64,000 nucleotides of DNA from Homarus americanus (lineage: Eukaryota; Arthropoda; Malacostraca; Decapoda; Nephropidae), in the NCBI RefSeq assembly GCF_018991925.1, contig NW_024720773.1, positions 1,500,567-1,564,566 on the forward strand, in the 5' to 3' direction. The position numbers and the translations under genes were made by a program. The notes under the pieces were generated by a model. It saw nothing but the letters and a program-made list of their open reading frames with translations, had not been told where the DNA came from and did no database searches. This document shows, piece by piece, positions 1 through 13,635 of this stretch; positions within the stretch are counted from its first letter, which is position 1, and every line of letters begins with the position of its first letter.

Positions 1-3000
1 ACTCAAGAGGTTGTCATAGTATACTCAAGAGGTTGTTATAGTATAATCAAAAAAGGTTGTCATAGTATACACAAGAGGTCGTCATAGTATACTCAAGAGG
101 TTGTTATAGTATACTCAAGAGGATGTCATAGTATACTCACGAGGTTGTCAAAGTATACCCAAGAGGTTGTTATAGGATACTCAAGAGGTTGTCATAGTAT
201 TCTCATGAGGTTGTCATAGTATACTAAAGAGGTTGTTATAGTATACTCAAGAGGATGTCATAGTATACTCAAGAGGTTGTCAAAGTGTACTCAAGAGGTT
301 GTCATAGTATACACAAGAGGTTGTCAAAGTGTACTCAAGAGGTTGTCATAGTACACACAAGAGGTTGTCATAGTACACACAAGAGGTTGTCATAGTACAC
401 ACAAGAGGTTGTCAAAGTATACTCAAGAGGTTGTCATAGTATTCTCATGAGGTTGTCATAGTATACTAAAGAGGTTGTTATAGTATACTCAAGAGGTTGT
501 TATAGTATACTCAAGAGGTTGTCATAGTATACTCAAGAGGTTGTCATAGTACACAAAAGAGGTTGTCAAAGTATACTCAAGAAGTTGTGACAGTAAACAC
601 AAGAGGTTGTTATAGTATACTAAAGAGGTTGTCATAGTATACTCAGGAGGTTGTCAAAGTAAACACAAGAGGTTGTCATAGTATACTCAAGAAGTTGTAA
701 AAGTAAACACAAGAGGTTGTCATAGTATACTCAAGAGGTTGACATAGGGTACTCAAGAGGTTGTCATAGTATACACAAGAGGTTGTCATAGTATACTCAA
801 GAGGCTGTCATAGTATACTCAAGGAATTGTCATAGTATACACAAGAGGTTGTCATAGTATACTCAAGAGGTTGTCATAGTATACACAAGAGGTCGTCATA
901 GTATACTCAAGAGGTTGTCATAGTATACTCAAGAGGTTGTCATAGTATAACAAGAGGTTGTCATAGTATACACAAGAGGTCGTCATAGTATACTCAAGAG
1001 GTTGTCATAGTATACTCAAGAGGTTATCATAGTATACACAAGAGGTCGTCATAGTATACTCAAGAGGTTGTCATAGTATACTCAAGAGGTTGTCATAGTA
1101 TATACAACAGATCATCATAGTATACACAAGAGGTTTTCATAGTATACTCAAGAGGTTGTCATAGTATAACAAGAGGGTGTCATAGTATACACAAAAGGTC
1201 GTCATAGTATACACAAGAGGTTGTCATAGTATACACAAGAGGTTGTCATAGTATACTGAAGAGGTTGATATAGTATACTCACGAGGTTGTCAAAGTATAC
1301 CCAAGAGGTTTTTATAGTATACTCAAGAGGTTGTCATAGTACACACAAGAGGTTGTCAAAGTATTCTCATGAGGTTGTCATAGTATACTAAAGAGGTTGT
1401 TATAGTATACTCAAGAGGATGTCATAGTATACTCAAGAGGTTGTTATAGTATACTCAAGAGGTTGATATAGTATACTCACGAGGTTGTCAAAGTATACCC
1501 AAGAGGTTTTTATAGTATACTCAAGAAGTTGTCATAGTACACACAAGAGGTTGTCAAAGTATTCTCATGAGGTTGTCATAGTATACTAAAGAGGTTGTTA
1601 TAGTATACTCAAGAGGATGTCATAGTATACTCAAGAGGTTGTCAAAGTGTACTCAAGAGGTTGTCATAGTATACACAATAGGTTGTCAAAGTGTACTCAA
1701 GAGGTTGTCATAGTACACACAAGAGGTTGTCAAAGTATACTCAAGAGGTTGTTATAGTATACTCAAGAGGTTGTCATAGTATACTCAAGAGGTTGTCATA
1801 GTATACAAAAGAGGTTGTCAAAGTATACTCAAGAAGTTGTCACAGTAAACACAAGAGGTTGTTATAGTATACTAAAGAGGTTGTCATAGTATACTCAGGA
1901 GGTTGTCATAGTATACACAAGAGGTTGTCATAGTATACTCAAGAGGTTGACATAGGGTACTCAAGAGGTTGTCATAGTATACACAAGAGGTTGTCATAGT
2001 ATACTCAAGAGGTTGTCATAGTATACTCAAGAGGCTGTCATAGTATACTCAAGGAATTGTCATAGTATACACAAGAAGTTGTCATAGTATACACAAGAGG
2101 TCGTCATAGTATACTCAAGAGGTTGTCATAGTATACTCAAGAGGTTGTCATAGTATATACAAGAGGTTGTTATAGTATACACAAGAGGTTGTCATAGTAT
2201 ACTCAAGAGGTTGTCATAGTATATACAAGAGGTTGTCTAGTATACTCAAGAGGTTGACATAGGTACTCAAGAGGTTGAAAAGTAAACACAAGAGGTTGTC
2301 ATAGTATACACAAGAGGTTGTCATAGTATACTCAAGAGGTTGTCATAGTATACCAAGAGGTTGTAAAAGTAAACACAAGAGGTTGTCATAGTATACACAA
2401 GAGGTTGTCATAGTATACTCAAGAGGTTGACATAGGGTACCAAGAGGTTGTCATAGTATACACAAGAGGTTGTCATAGTATACTCAAGAGGTTGTCATAG
2501 TATACTCAAGAGGCTGTCATAGTATACTCAAGGAATTGTCATAGTATACACAAGAAGTTGTCATAGTATACACAAGAGGTTGTCATAGTATACTCAAGGG
2601 GTGTCATAGTATTACAAGAGGTCGTCATAGTATACTCAAGAGGTTGTCATAGTATACCAAGAGGTTGTCATAGTATATAAAGAGTTATAGTATACACAAG
2701 AGGTTGCTTAGTATACTCAAGAGGTTGTCATAGTATATCAAGAGGTTGTCATAGTATACCAAGAGGTTGTCATAGTATACTCAAGAGGTTGTCATAGTAT
2801 ACTCAAGGGGTTGTCATAGTATACACAAGAGGTCGTCATAGTATACCTCAAGAGGTTGTTATAGTATACTCAAGAGGTTGTCATAGTATAACAAGAGGTT
2901 GTCATAGTATACTCAGAGGTCGTCATAGTATACTCAGAGGTTGTCATAGTATACTCAAGAGGTTGTCATAGTATACACAAGAGTATACTCAAGAGGTTGT

Positions 3001-3456
3001 CATAGCAAGAGGTCGTCATAGTATACCAAGAGGTTGTCATAGTATACCAAGAGGTCGTCATAGTATACTAAGAGGTTGTCATAGTATACACAAGAGGTCG
3101 TCATAGTATACTAAGAGGTTGTCATAGTATACAAGAGGTCGTCATAGTATACTAAGAGGTTGTCATAGTATACACAAGAGGTCGTCATAGTATACTAAGA
3201 GGTTGTCATAGTATACACAAGAGGTCGTCATAGTATACTCAAGAGGTTGTCATAGTATACACAAGAGGTCGTCATAGTATACTCAAGAGGTTGTCATAGT
3301 ATACTCAAGAGGTTGTTATAGTATACAAAAAAGGTCGTCATAGTATACACAAGAGATTGTCATAGTATACTCAAGAGGTTGTCATAGTATACACAAGAGG
3401 TTGTTATAGTATACACAAGAGGTTGTCATAGTATACTCAAGAGGTTGTCATAGTAT
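1..3456. repeat. 22-bp minisatellite array (about 155 copies)
   Basis: The whole stretch is a head-to-tail array of a 22-bp unit that starts ACTCAAGAGG and ends GTCATAGTAT. Common variants are ACACAAGAGG, GGTCGTCATAG, GGATGTCATAG and GTCAAAGTGTA. Each unit junction carries AGTATACT, an 8-bp perfect palindrome. Variants recur in register: the block beginning GAGGTTGATATAG at 1261 repeats at 1459, an offset of 198 bp or nine units, and the block with GACATAGGGTAC recurs near 741, 1949 and 2429. From about 2230 to 3200 many units lose 1-3 bases. The array is already running at base 1, so its left end lies outside the window. It contains no long open frame and no gene. Confidence 0.95.
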
Positions 3457-6400
3457 ATAGGAGGGAGAGATAGGAGGTAGTAGACAGGAGGCAGAGGAGG
3501 TAGGGTGAAAGACAGGCAGGCAGACAGATGTAGGCAGGCAGAGGAGGAGGTAGGGGAGACAGGCAGGCAGGACAGGGATGAGAGATGGCAGGCAAGGAGA
3601 CGGGAGGTAGGGGAGAGACAGGCAGGCAGACAGGGAGGTAGGGGAGAGATAGGGAGGTAGGGTGTGACAGGAAGGCAGGCAGGCAGGCAGGGTAGTGTGT
3701 AGGGGAGACAGGCAGGCAGACAGGAGGTAGAGGAAAGACAGGCAGGCAGATGAAAGTGTGAGACACGCAGGAGGTAGGGGTGAGACAGGCAGGCAGACAG
3801 GAGGTAGGGTGCAGAGACAGAAGTGGGTGAGAGGGAGGCAGAGGGTGTGAGACAGGAAGGCGCAGGGAGGCGTAGGGTGAGAGACAGGCAGCAAACAGGG
3901 AGGTAGGTGAGATAGGGAGGTAGGGGACAGGAAGGCAGGGGAGGTAGGGTGAGAGAAGACAGGAGGTAGGGTGAGACACAGGCAGGCAGGAGGTAGGGAG
4001 GAGAGATAGGAGGTAGGTGTGAGACAGGAAGCAGGCAGGCAGGCAGGAGGTGGGGTGTGGGGGAGACAGGCAGGCAGACAGGGAGTGGTAGAGGAGAGAT
4101 AGGTGGTAGGTGTGAAACAGGAAGGCAGGCAGCAGGAGGTAGGGTGAGAGATAGGAGGTGGTGAGGACAGAAGGCAGGCAGGCAGGGGCAGGGGAGGTAG
4201 GGGGTGGAGAGACAGGAGGCAGACAGGAGGTAGGGGTGAGAGACAGGAGGGCAGACAGGAGGCAGAGACAGGCAGGGGTGAGAGAGGTGGGGTGTGAGAG
4301 ACAGGAAGGCAGGCAGGCAGGCAGGGAGAGAGAGACAGGCAGGCAGACAGGGAGGTAGGGGTGGAGAGACAGGCAGGCAGAGACAGGGAGGTAGGGGAGA
4401 TAGGGAGGTAGGGTGTGAGACAAGGGCAGGAGACAGGGGTAGGCAAGGACAGAGGTAGGGTGGGAGATAGGGTGGTAGGAGACAGGAAGGCAGACAGGAG
4501 GTAGGGGTGGGTAAGACAGGAGGTAGGGTGGAGAGACAGGCAAGGCAGGGAGGTGTGAGAGATAGGGAGGTAGGGGGCGAGACAGGAAGGCAGACAGGAG
4601 GTAGGGTGAGAGACAGGCAGGCAGACAGGAGGTAGGGTGGAGAGACAGGCAGGCAGACAGGGAGGTAGGTGAGAGATAGGGAGTAGGGTGAGACAGGCAA
4701 GACAGGTGGGGGAGAGAAGGAGGAGGGAGGTAGGGAGGCAGGGCAGAGGGGAGAGTGGAGGTAGGGAGACAGAAGGCAGAGACAGGAGGGTGCAGGGAGG
4801 AGGTGAGACAGGAAGGCAGACAGGAGGTAGGGGTGAGACAGGCAGGCAGACAGGGAGGTAGGTGAGAGACAGGCAAGGGAGGTAGGGTGAGAGATAGGTA
4901 GGGGTGAGACAGGCAGGCAAGGACAGGGAGGTAGGGTGGAGACAGTGGGGAGACAGGCAGACAGGAGGTAGGGTGGAGAGACAGGCAGGCAGACAGGAGG
5001 TAGGGTGAGATAGGAGGTAGGAGACAGGTTAGACAGGCAGGGTGAGATAGGGAGGTAGGTGAGAGACAGGCAGGCAGGCAGAGAGGGTGGGGGTGTGAGG
5101 TGCTAGGCAAGGGAGGTGGGCAAGGCAGGCAGGAGGTGGGTGAGACAGGAGACAGGAGGAGGTGACAGGAAGGAGGAAGGAGGAGAGCAGGCAGGAGGTA
5201 GGGTGAGGACAGGCAGGCAGGGAGACAGAGGTAGGGGAGAGACAGGCAGGAGACAGGAGGTAGGGAGAGATAAAAGGTGACAGGAGGAGGGTGAGAGACA
5301 GGAGGGAGTAGGGGTGGAGACAGGGAGAGAGGGTGGAGACAAGAAGGGAGGGAGAGGAAGAGACAGGCAGACAGGAGGGAGAGATAGGAGGTAGGGTGTG
5401 AGAGACAGGAAGGCAGACAGGAGGTAGGTGAGAGACAGGCAGGCAGACAGGGATGGGGTGAGAGACAGGCAGGCAGGAGACAGGAGGTAGGGGTGAGAGA
5501 CAGGCAGGGGTGAGAGGGTGAGACAGGCAGGCAGACAGGGAGGGGTGAGAGACAGGCAGGCAGACAGGGAGGTAGGGTGAGATAGGAGGGTGAGACAGGC
5601 AGGCAGACAGGAGGTAGGACAGGAGGCAGACAGGAGGTAGGGTGAGACAAGGCAGGCAGAGAGGAGGGTAGGGAGATAGGGTGAGATGCAAGGGAGACAG
5701 GAGGTGAGACAGACAGGAGAGAGACAGGGGTAGGGTGAGACAGGCAGGAGACAGGAGGGAGGGGTGAGAGATAGGGATAGGTGGGACAGTGGCAGGCAGA
5801 CAGGGAGGTAGGAGGTGTGGGAGAGAGGAGGTGAAGACAGACAGGCAGGAGACGGGAGGTGGGGAGATAGGGAGGAGGGTGAGACAGGCAGGCAGACAGG
5901 GAGGTGAGGGTGTGGACAGGCATGCAGAGAGGGAGGTAGGGTGAGAGATAGGGTGGTGAGGTTGAGACAGGCAGGCAGGGAGACAGGGAGGTAGGGTTGA
6001 GAGACAGGCAGGCAGACGGGGAGGTAGGGTGAGAGATAGAGAGGTAGGGTGTGAGACAGGCAGGCAGGGAGACAGGGAGAGGGAGGGTGAGAGATATGGA
6101 GTAGGGATATGGAGATGGCAGGCAGGGGAGACAGGGGAGGTAGGGGTGAGAGCAGGCAGGCAGACAAGGGAGGTGGGGTGAGAGAGATAGGAGTGGGGTG
6201 TGTGAGACAGGCAGGCAGGGAGGTGGGGTGCAGACAGACAGGCAGGGAGACGGAGGTAGGGTGAGAGACAGGCAGGGAGACAGGGAGGTAGGGTGAGACA
6301 GGCCAGGGAGGTGGGTTGAGAAAGGCAGGCAGACAGGAGGTGGGGGTGAGAGATAGGGAGGTAGGGGTTGAGACAGGCAGGAGCAGGGAGACAGGAGGTA

Positions 6401-7063
6401 GGGATTGAGAGACAGGCGTGGGGTGAGAGATGGGAGGTGGGGTGAGACAGGCAGGCGGGGAGACAGGGAGGTAGGGTGGAGAGACAGGCAGGCAGACAGG
6501 GATGTGGGGTGAGATAGGGAGGTGAGGGTGTGAGACAGGGGCAGGCAGGCAGGCAGGGAGGTAGGGTGAGATAGGGAGGCAGGGTGTGAGACAGGCAGGC
6601 AGGAGGTGGGGTGGAATGAGGAGGTAGGGGTGTGAGACAGGCAGGCAGGGAGGGTGGGGTGCGAGACAGGCAGGCAGGAGACAGGGGAGGTAGGGTGAGA
6701 GACAGGCAGGAGACAGGGAGGTGGGGTGAGAGACAGGCAGGCAGACAGGGAGGTAGGGTGAGATAGGGAGGTAGGGTGTGAGGCAGGCAGGCAGGCAGGC
6801 AGACAGGAGGTGGGGTGAGAGACAGGCAGGCAGACAGGAGGTGAGAAGGAGAGGGAGATAGGGAGGTAGGGTGAGAGACAGGGGGGGCAGACAGGGAGGT
6901 AGGGTGGGAGAGACAGGCAGGCAGACAGGGAGGTGGGGTGAGAGACAGGTCAGGCAGACAGGGATGGGGTGAAGATAGGGTGGTGGGGTGTGAGACAGGC
7001 AGGCAGGCAGACAGGGAGGTGGGGTGAGATGAGAGGTGAGGGGCGAGACAGGAAGGCAGACAG
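3457..7063. repeat. GA-rich minisatellite, unit about 30-32 bp
   Basis: A purine-rich + strand array follows the 22-bp repeat directly. The core motifs are GAGACAGGCAGGCAGACAG and GGAGGTAGGGTGAGA. Unit length is irregular through small indels and through expansion of the GGCA tetranucleotide. The pyrimidine-rich minus strand rarely forms a stop codon, so several long minus-strand frames (up to 828 codons) span the region; their proteins are Pro/Leu/Ser/Cys strings with no domain and I do not call them genes. Repeated GGG runs give the + strand G-quadruplex potential. The array ends where single-copy sequence begins at about 7064. Confidence 0.93.
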
Positions 7064-7700
7064 AGTGGATTGCATTCTCACACTTACTTGTAAATATAGA
7101 TGAATGCTAATTAGGCAGAGGAAGAGAGGCAACTAGTGAACACACCCCAACACACACCACCACACATTTTAACACACACCCCCACACACAGCCTTCTTGG
7201 GTAAGGTTGTGTGCAGTCGGCGCTGCCCGCTAACGCGGCCGTGGTCTCTTGACCATGGAGACAGCTGCCAGCCAGTCTGTCGGGCTCTCCTTCCCATCTC
7301 CTCCATCCCATCTGGATTTATCAACATCCTCTCACCAACAGTACAGTGCAAAGATTGACGAATAACCCACAAGTGATATCTAAAAGTGGCAATTTCAACT
7401 CGAAGGAAAAGCTCAAAACACAGCAATACTGATTGTGGCTGGATCTGACCTAACCTGACCTGACCTCAGCTTCACCTGACCTAACCTGAAGGATGGAGCA
7501 CACCTGCATTGCCCAAGCTACTGTCTGGCCACACACCTGCAAACCGCATCCAGACCATACGAGCACGAACTGATTGCTAAGAACAGCCCAGTCCCAACCA
7601 TTGTAAATAGCAACACCTAATTATTATACGTCATATTTGTATCCTTATGTTACTTGTACATCATTTGTAAATCAAGAGACCCATTCCCCAATTATGTAAT
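7064..7700. other. Non-tandem island between two arrays, no gene recognised
   Basis: This is about 640 bp of mixed-composition sequence. It holds a dispersed repeat in antisense (7230-7425), a run of CCTGA/CCTAA-like pentamers at about 7440-7490 that looks like degraded telomere-type repeat, and AT-rich sequence leading into the TTA-tailed element end at 7701. Short open frames at 7111-7426 on the minus strand coincide with the dispersed repeat. I see no host coding gene. Confidence 0.6.
7230..7425 (-). repeat. Dispersed repeat family B, copy 1 (antisense)
   Basis: Read on the minus strand, this segment matches the + strand at about 52805-52925. Shared words include CAATCTTTGCACTGT and GGTGAGAGGATGTTGATA, followed by a GA-rich tail. 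In one frame both copies give the peptides QSLHC and GERMLI, which suggests a decayed coding segment or a conserved structural part of a transposable element. The two copies lie 45 kb apart in opposite orientation. The family is not identified. Confidence 0.6.
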
Positions 7701-7760
7701 TATTTTCAGCCTTCCGCTGCCATGTCTTTCAATAAACCGTTAATTATTATTATTTTATTA
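7701..7760 (+). mobile_element. TTA-tailed retroelement 3' end, copy 1
   Basis: The segment reads TTTTCAGCC, then GCTG, then a T-run with CAATAAACCGTTAATTATT, and ends in a short TTA run at the edge of the A/C array. The same module occurs at 14381-14450 (+) and 27664-27745 (-). The CAGCC...GGCTG part can form a small hairpin; it is imperfect in this copy. A hairpin, an AATAAA-like signal and a trinucleotide tail are typical of non-LTR retrotransposon or SINE 3' ends. The class is inferred, because no coding sequence is attached. Confidence 0.65.
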
Positions 7761-10700
7761 TTTACACCACACAACTCACACCACACCACCACCACACACA
7801 ACACACACCAACTCACACCACACCACACCCAACACACACCACCACACACCCACACCACACACCCACCACACACACACCACACCCAACACACACCACACAC
7901 CCAACACACCACCACACACCACCCAACACACACACCACCACACCACACACACAACACACACCCCACCACACACCCCAACATACACAACACCACACACCAC
8001 ACACACCACACCCCAACACACACACCACCACACACACACACACCACACACCACCACACACCCCAACACACACACCACCACACACACACACCAACACACAC
8101 CCCACCACACACCACACACCCAACATACACACCACCACACACCACACCACACCCCAACACACCACCACACACCCCAACATACCACCACACACCCCAACAC
8201 ACACACACCACCACACACCCACACACACACCACCACACACACACACACCACACACACCACCACACACCCCAACACCACCACACCCCACACACACACCCCA
8301 ACACACCCACCACACACCCCACACCACCACCCACACACACACACACACCCCCACACAACACACACACCACACACCACACACCCAACACACACCACACCAC
8401 ACCACACACACCAACACCACACACCCAACACACACCACCACACACACCAACACACACACACACACCACACCCCAACACACACACCACACCCCACACACCA
8501 CCACACACCACACCAACACACACCACACACACACCCCAACACACACACCAACACACACAACACACACCCCACACACCACCCCAACACACACCACACCCCA
8601 ACACACCCACACACCACCCCAACACACACACACACCCCACACCCAACACACCCCAACCACACCCCAACACACCACCACACCAACACACACCCACCACACA
8701 CCACACACACCCCCATACACACACACACCACCACACACCCCAACATACACACCAACACACATCACACACCACCACACACACCACACACACACCACCAAAC
8801 ACCCCAACACACACACCACCACACACCCACCACACACAAACCCCCAACACACACACCACACACCCCCAACACACCCCAACACACACACACACCACCACAC
8901 CCAACACACACACACACACCCAACACCAACACACACCCCCACACACACACCAACACACCACCACAACACACACACCACACACACAACCACACACCAACAC
9001 ACACAACACACAACACACACCCACACACACACACCAACACACACACCAACACACACACCAACACACACCACACACACTACACACACAACACACACACAAC
9101 ACACAACACACACCCCAACACACACCACACACCACACACACCAACCAACACACCCACCAACCACACACACCACCACACACCACACACACCCCCAACACAC
9201 ACCAACACACACACCAACACACACAACACACACCACCACAACACACACACCAACACCACCACACACACCAACACACACACAACACACACCACCACACACC
9301 CCAACACACACAACACACACCCCAACACACACCCCAACACACACCACCACACACACACAACACACACACACCCAACACACCCCAACACACACACACCACC
9401 ACACACCCCAACACACACCACCACACACCCCAACACACACCCCAACACACACACCAACACACACACCAACACACACACACCCCCCAACACACACCACCAC
9501 ACACACAACACACACACCACACACCCCAACACACACCACACACCAACACACACCAACACCCCAACACACACCACCACACACACAACACACACACCAACAC
9601 ACCACCACCACACACACCACCCAACACACCCCAACACACCACACCCAACACACCACCACACACACCACACCACCACACACAACACACACACAACACACCA
9701 CCACACCCAACACACACCACACACACACACACACCACACACCCCAACACACACCCCCAACACACCCCACCACACACACACAAACACCCCAACACACCCAA
9801 CACACACACCACACACAACACACCAACACACACCACCAACACACCCCAACACACACACCAACACACACCACACACCCCCAACACACACACCAACACACAC
9901 ACACCACACACCAACACACACCCAACACACACACCACACACCCAACACACACACCAACACACACACCAACACACACACCACCACACAACACACACCTACA
10001 CACACACCACACACACCACCACCACACACACCACACACACCAACACAACACACACACCTACACACACCAACACACAACACACCCCAACACACACACACCA
10101 CCACACACCACCAACACACACCAACACACCCCACACACCCCAACACACACCAACACACACACCCAACACCCCAACACACACACACACACCAACACACACC
10201 AACACCACACAACACACACACAACACACACCACCACAACACACACCACACAAACACCCCAACACACACCACCACACACCCCAACACACACCCAACACACA
10301 CCCCAACACACACCACCACACACACCAACACACACACACCCCAACACACACCACCACCACCACACACACAACACAACACACACAACACACACCCCAACAC
10401 ACCACCACACACACCACCAAACACCCCAACACACACACCAACACACCACCACACACCAACCACACCCCAACACACACACCACCAACCACACACACCAACA
10501 CACACCACCACACACACCAACACACACACACACACACACACACCCCAACACACACCACACACAACACACACAAAACACAACACACACCACCACACACACA
10601 CCACCACACACCCCAACCACACACACACACACACCACCACACACAACACACACCAACACAACACACCACACCCCAACACCCCCTACCCACACACCCCAAC

Positions 10701-13635
10701 ACATAACCACACACCCCAACACACACAAACACCCCAACACACACACCACCACCACACCACAACACACACCCCAACACACACCACCACACACACACCAACA
10801 CACCACCACACACACCACCACACACCATACCCCAACCCCAACACACCCCACCACACACAACACAACACACACACACCACCACACACCACCACACACCAAC
10901 ACACACCCAACACACACCACACACACACCAACACACACACCAACACACACCCCACCACACACCACACACACACACAACACACAACACACACACCAACACA
11001 CACACACCACCACACACACCCCAACACACACCAACACACACCCACCACACACACCACAACACACACCCTACCAACACACCAACACACACACCACTACCCC
11101 AACACACACACCACCACACACACCAACACACACCAACACACACCACCAACACACACCACCACACCCCACCACACACTCACACACCAACACACACCACCAC
11201 ACACCCCAACACACCCCAACACACCACCACACACCCCAACACACACACCTCAACCAACACACACCACACACACCCCAACACACACACCACCACACACCAA
11301 CCACACCACCACCACACAACCACCACACACCACCACCACACACACCACCACCACACACCACCCCACCACACACCAACCACACACCACCACCACACACCAT
11401 CCCAACCAACACACAACCACCACCACACACCACCACCACACCCCACACACCACCACCACACCACCACCACACACCACCACCACCACACACCACACACCAC
11501 CACCACACCACCACCACCACCACACACCACCACCACACACCACCAACACAAACACCAACCAACACACACACCAACAACACCAACACACAACCAACACACA
11601 CCACCACACCACACCACACACCACCAACACACCAACACACACACCACCACACCAACCACCACACAACCACACAACCACACACCACCACACCACACACCAC
11701 CACCACCACCACCACACACCACCACCACACACCACCACCACACACCATCCCAACCAACACACACCACCACCACACACCAACAACACACACCAACACACAC
11801 CACCACCACAAACACCACCACCACACCCCAACACACACCACCACACCAACCACCAACCACACCACCACACAACCACCACCACACCACACACCAACCCACC
11901 ACACACCACCACCACCACACCACCCAACAACCAACACACAACCAACACACCACCACCAATAACCAACCAACCACACACCAACCACACCCCACCACCACAC
12001 ACCACCCACACCAACCAACCACACCCCACACACCACCCCACCACCACACACCATCCCACACACCACCACACACACCACCACCCACACCACCACCACACAC
12101 CACCACCACACACCACCACACACCACCACCACACCACCATCCCAACCAACACACACCACCACACACCAACACAATCTACCACACACCACCACCACACACC
12201 ATCCCAACCAACACACACCACCACCACACCACCACCACACACCCCACACACACCACCACCACACACCATCCCAACCAACACACACCATCCACTAACCACC
12301 ACCAACACACAACCACCACACACCACCACACACCACCACCACAACCATCCCAACCAACACACACCACCACCACACACCACCACCACACACCCCACCACAC
12401 ACCACACCACACACCAACTCACCAACACACCCCACCAACCACCACACACCACCACCACACACCACCACCACACACACCATCCCCAACCAACACACACCAC
12501 CACCACACACCACCACCACACCACCACCACACACCACACACACCACCACCACACACCATCCCAACCAACACACACCACCACCACACACCACCACACACCA
12601 CCACACACACCCCACCACACCCACCACACACCATCCCCACCACACACCACCTCACCACACACCACCACCACACATCACCACCACCACCACCACCACACCC
12701 CACCACACCACCCACACACCACCACCACACACCACCACCACACACCCCATACCCACCACCACCACACACTCACCACCATACACCACCACCACACCCCAAA
12801 CACCACACACCACCATACACCCATCACCACCACCAACACACCACACACACCACCACACACCACTCACCAAACCACCCCACCAACACCACCACCACACACC
12901 ACCACCACCCACACACCACCACACAACCACCAATTCCACCACACCATAACACACACCCCAACCAAACACCCCACCACACACCACCACAACCACACACCAA
13001 CCACACACCGCCACCCACCACCACCACCACCAACACCACCACCCCACCACACCACCACCACACACCCCACCACCACCACCACCATCACCACCATACACCA
13101 CCACCACCATCCCCACCCACACACCGCCACCATCACCACCCCACACACCCACACACCGCACATCACCACCACACACACCACCACCACCACCACACACACC
13201 ACCACCATCACACCCACCACCACCACCTCACACATCACTACCACCACCACACACTCACCACACACCACCACCAGCACCACACTTCACACAACCACCACAC
13301 CACCACACACCAACCACCACCACCACACCACACACCAACACACCACCACACAACCACCACCACCACCACACACCACACACCAACGCACACCACACACCAC
13401 CACCACCACCACCACACACCACCACCACACATCACCACCACACCACCAGCACCACACACTCAGCACAACCACCACACCACCACACACCACAACCCCACCA
13501 CACATCACCACCACACACCACCATTACCACCGCACATCACCACCACACAACACCACCACCACCACACATCATCACCACACGCCACCACCACCATCACCAC
13601 CACAACCACCACCACACATCATCACCACACGCTCT
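7757..13635. repeat. A/C-only compound minisatellite (5.9 kb)
   Basis: The + strand here is built almost only of A and C. I find no G from about 7740 to 13009 and only scattered T. About 7757-11230 is dominated by CCAACACACACC and CACCACACAC words around (CA)n. About 11230-12660 adds ACCATCCCAACCAACAC units separated by CCACCACCA. About 12660-13635 is mostly CAC triplets with CATCACCACC. All stop codons contain T on the + strand and A on the minus strand, so an A/C-only strand is open in all six frames. That explains the overlapping frames of up to 1,083 codons made of His/Thr/Pro/Asn or Val/Cys/Gly/Trp. I do not regard them as genes. Confidence 0.97.

Noticed and set aside
1..3456. CRISPR-like array
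   Set aside because: Units are directly adjacent head-to-tail with no unique spacers, and the window is eukaryotic.
4158..4358. Small Arg/Gly-rich + strand frame in the GA-rich array
   Set aside because: It lies entirely within the minisatellite and is explained by the repeat.
7722..12671. Open frames of up to 1,083 codons on both strands, apparently encoding His/Thr-rich or Cys/Val-rich proteins
   Set aside because: The A/C-only strand cannot contain T-starting stops and its T/G-only complement cannot contain A, so all six frames are open by composition alone. No domain and no start context supports a gene.
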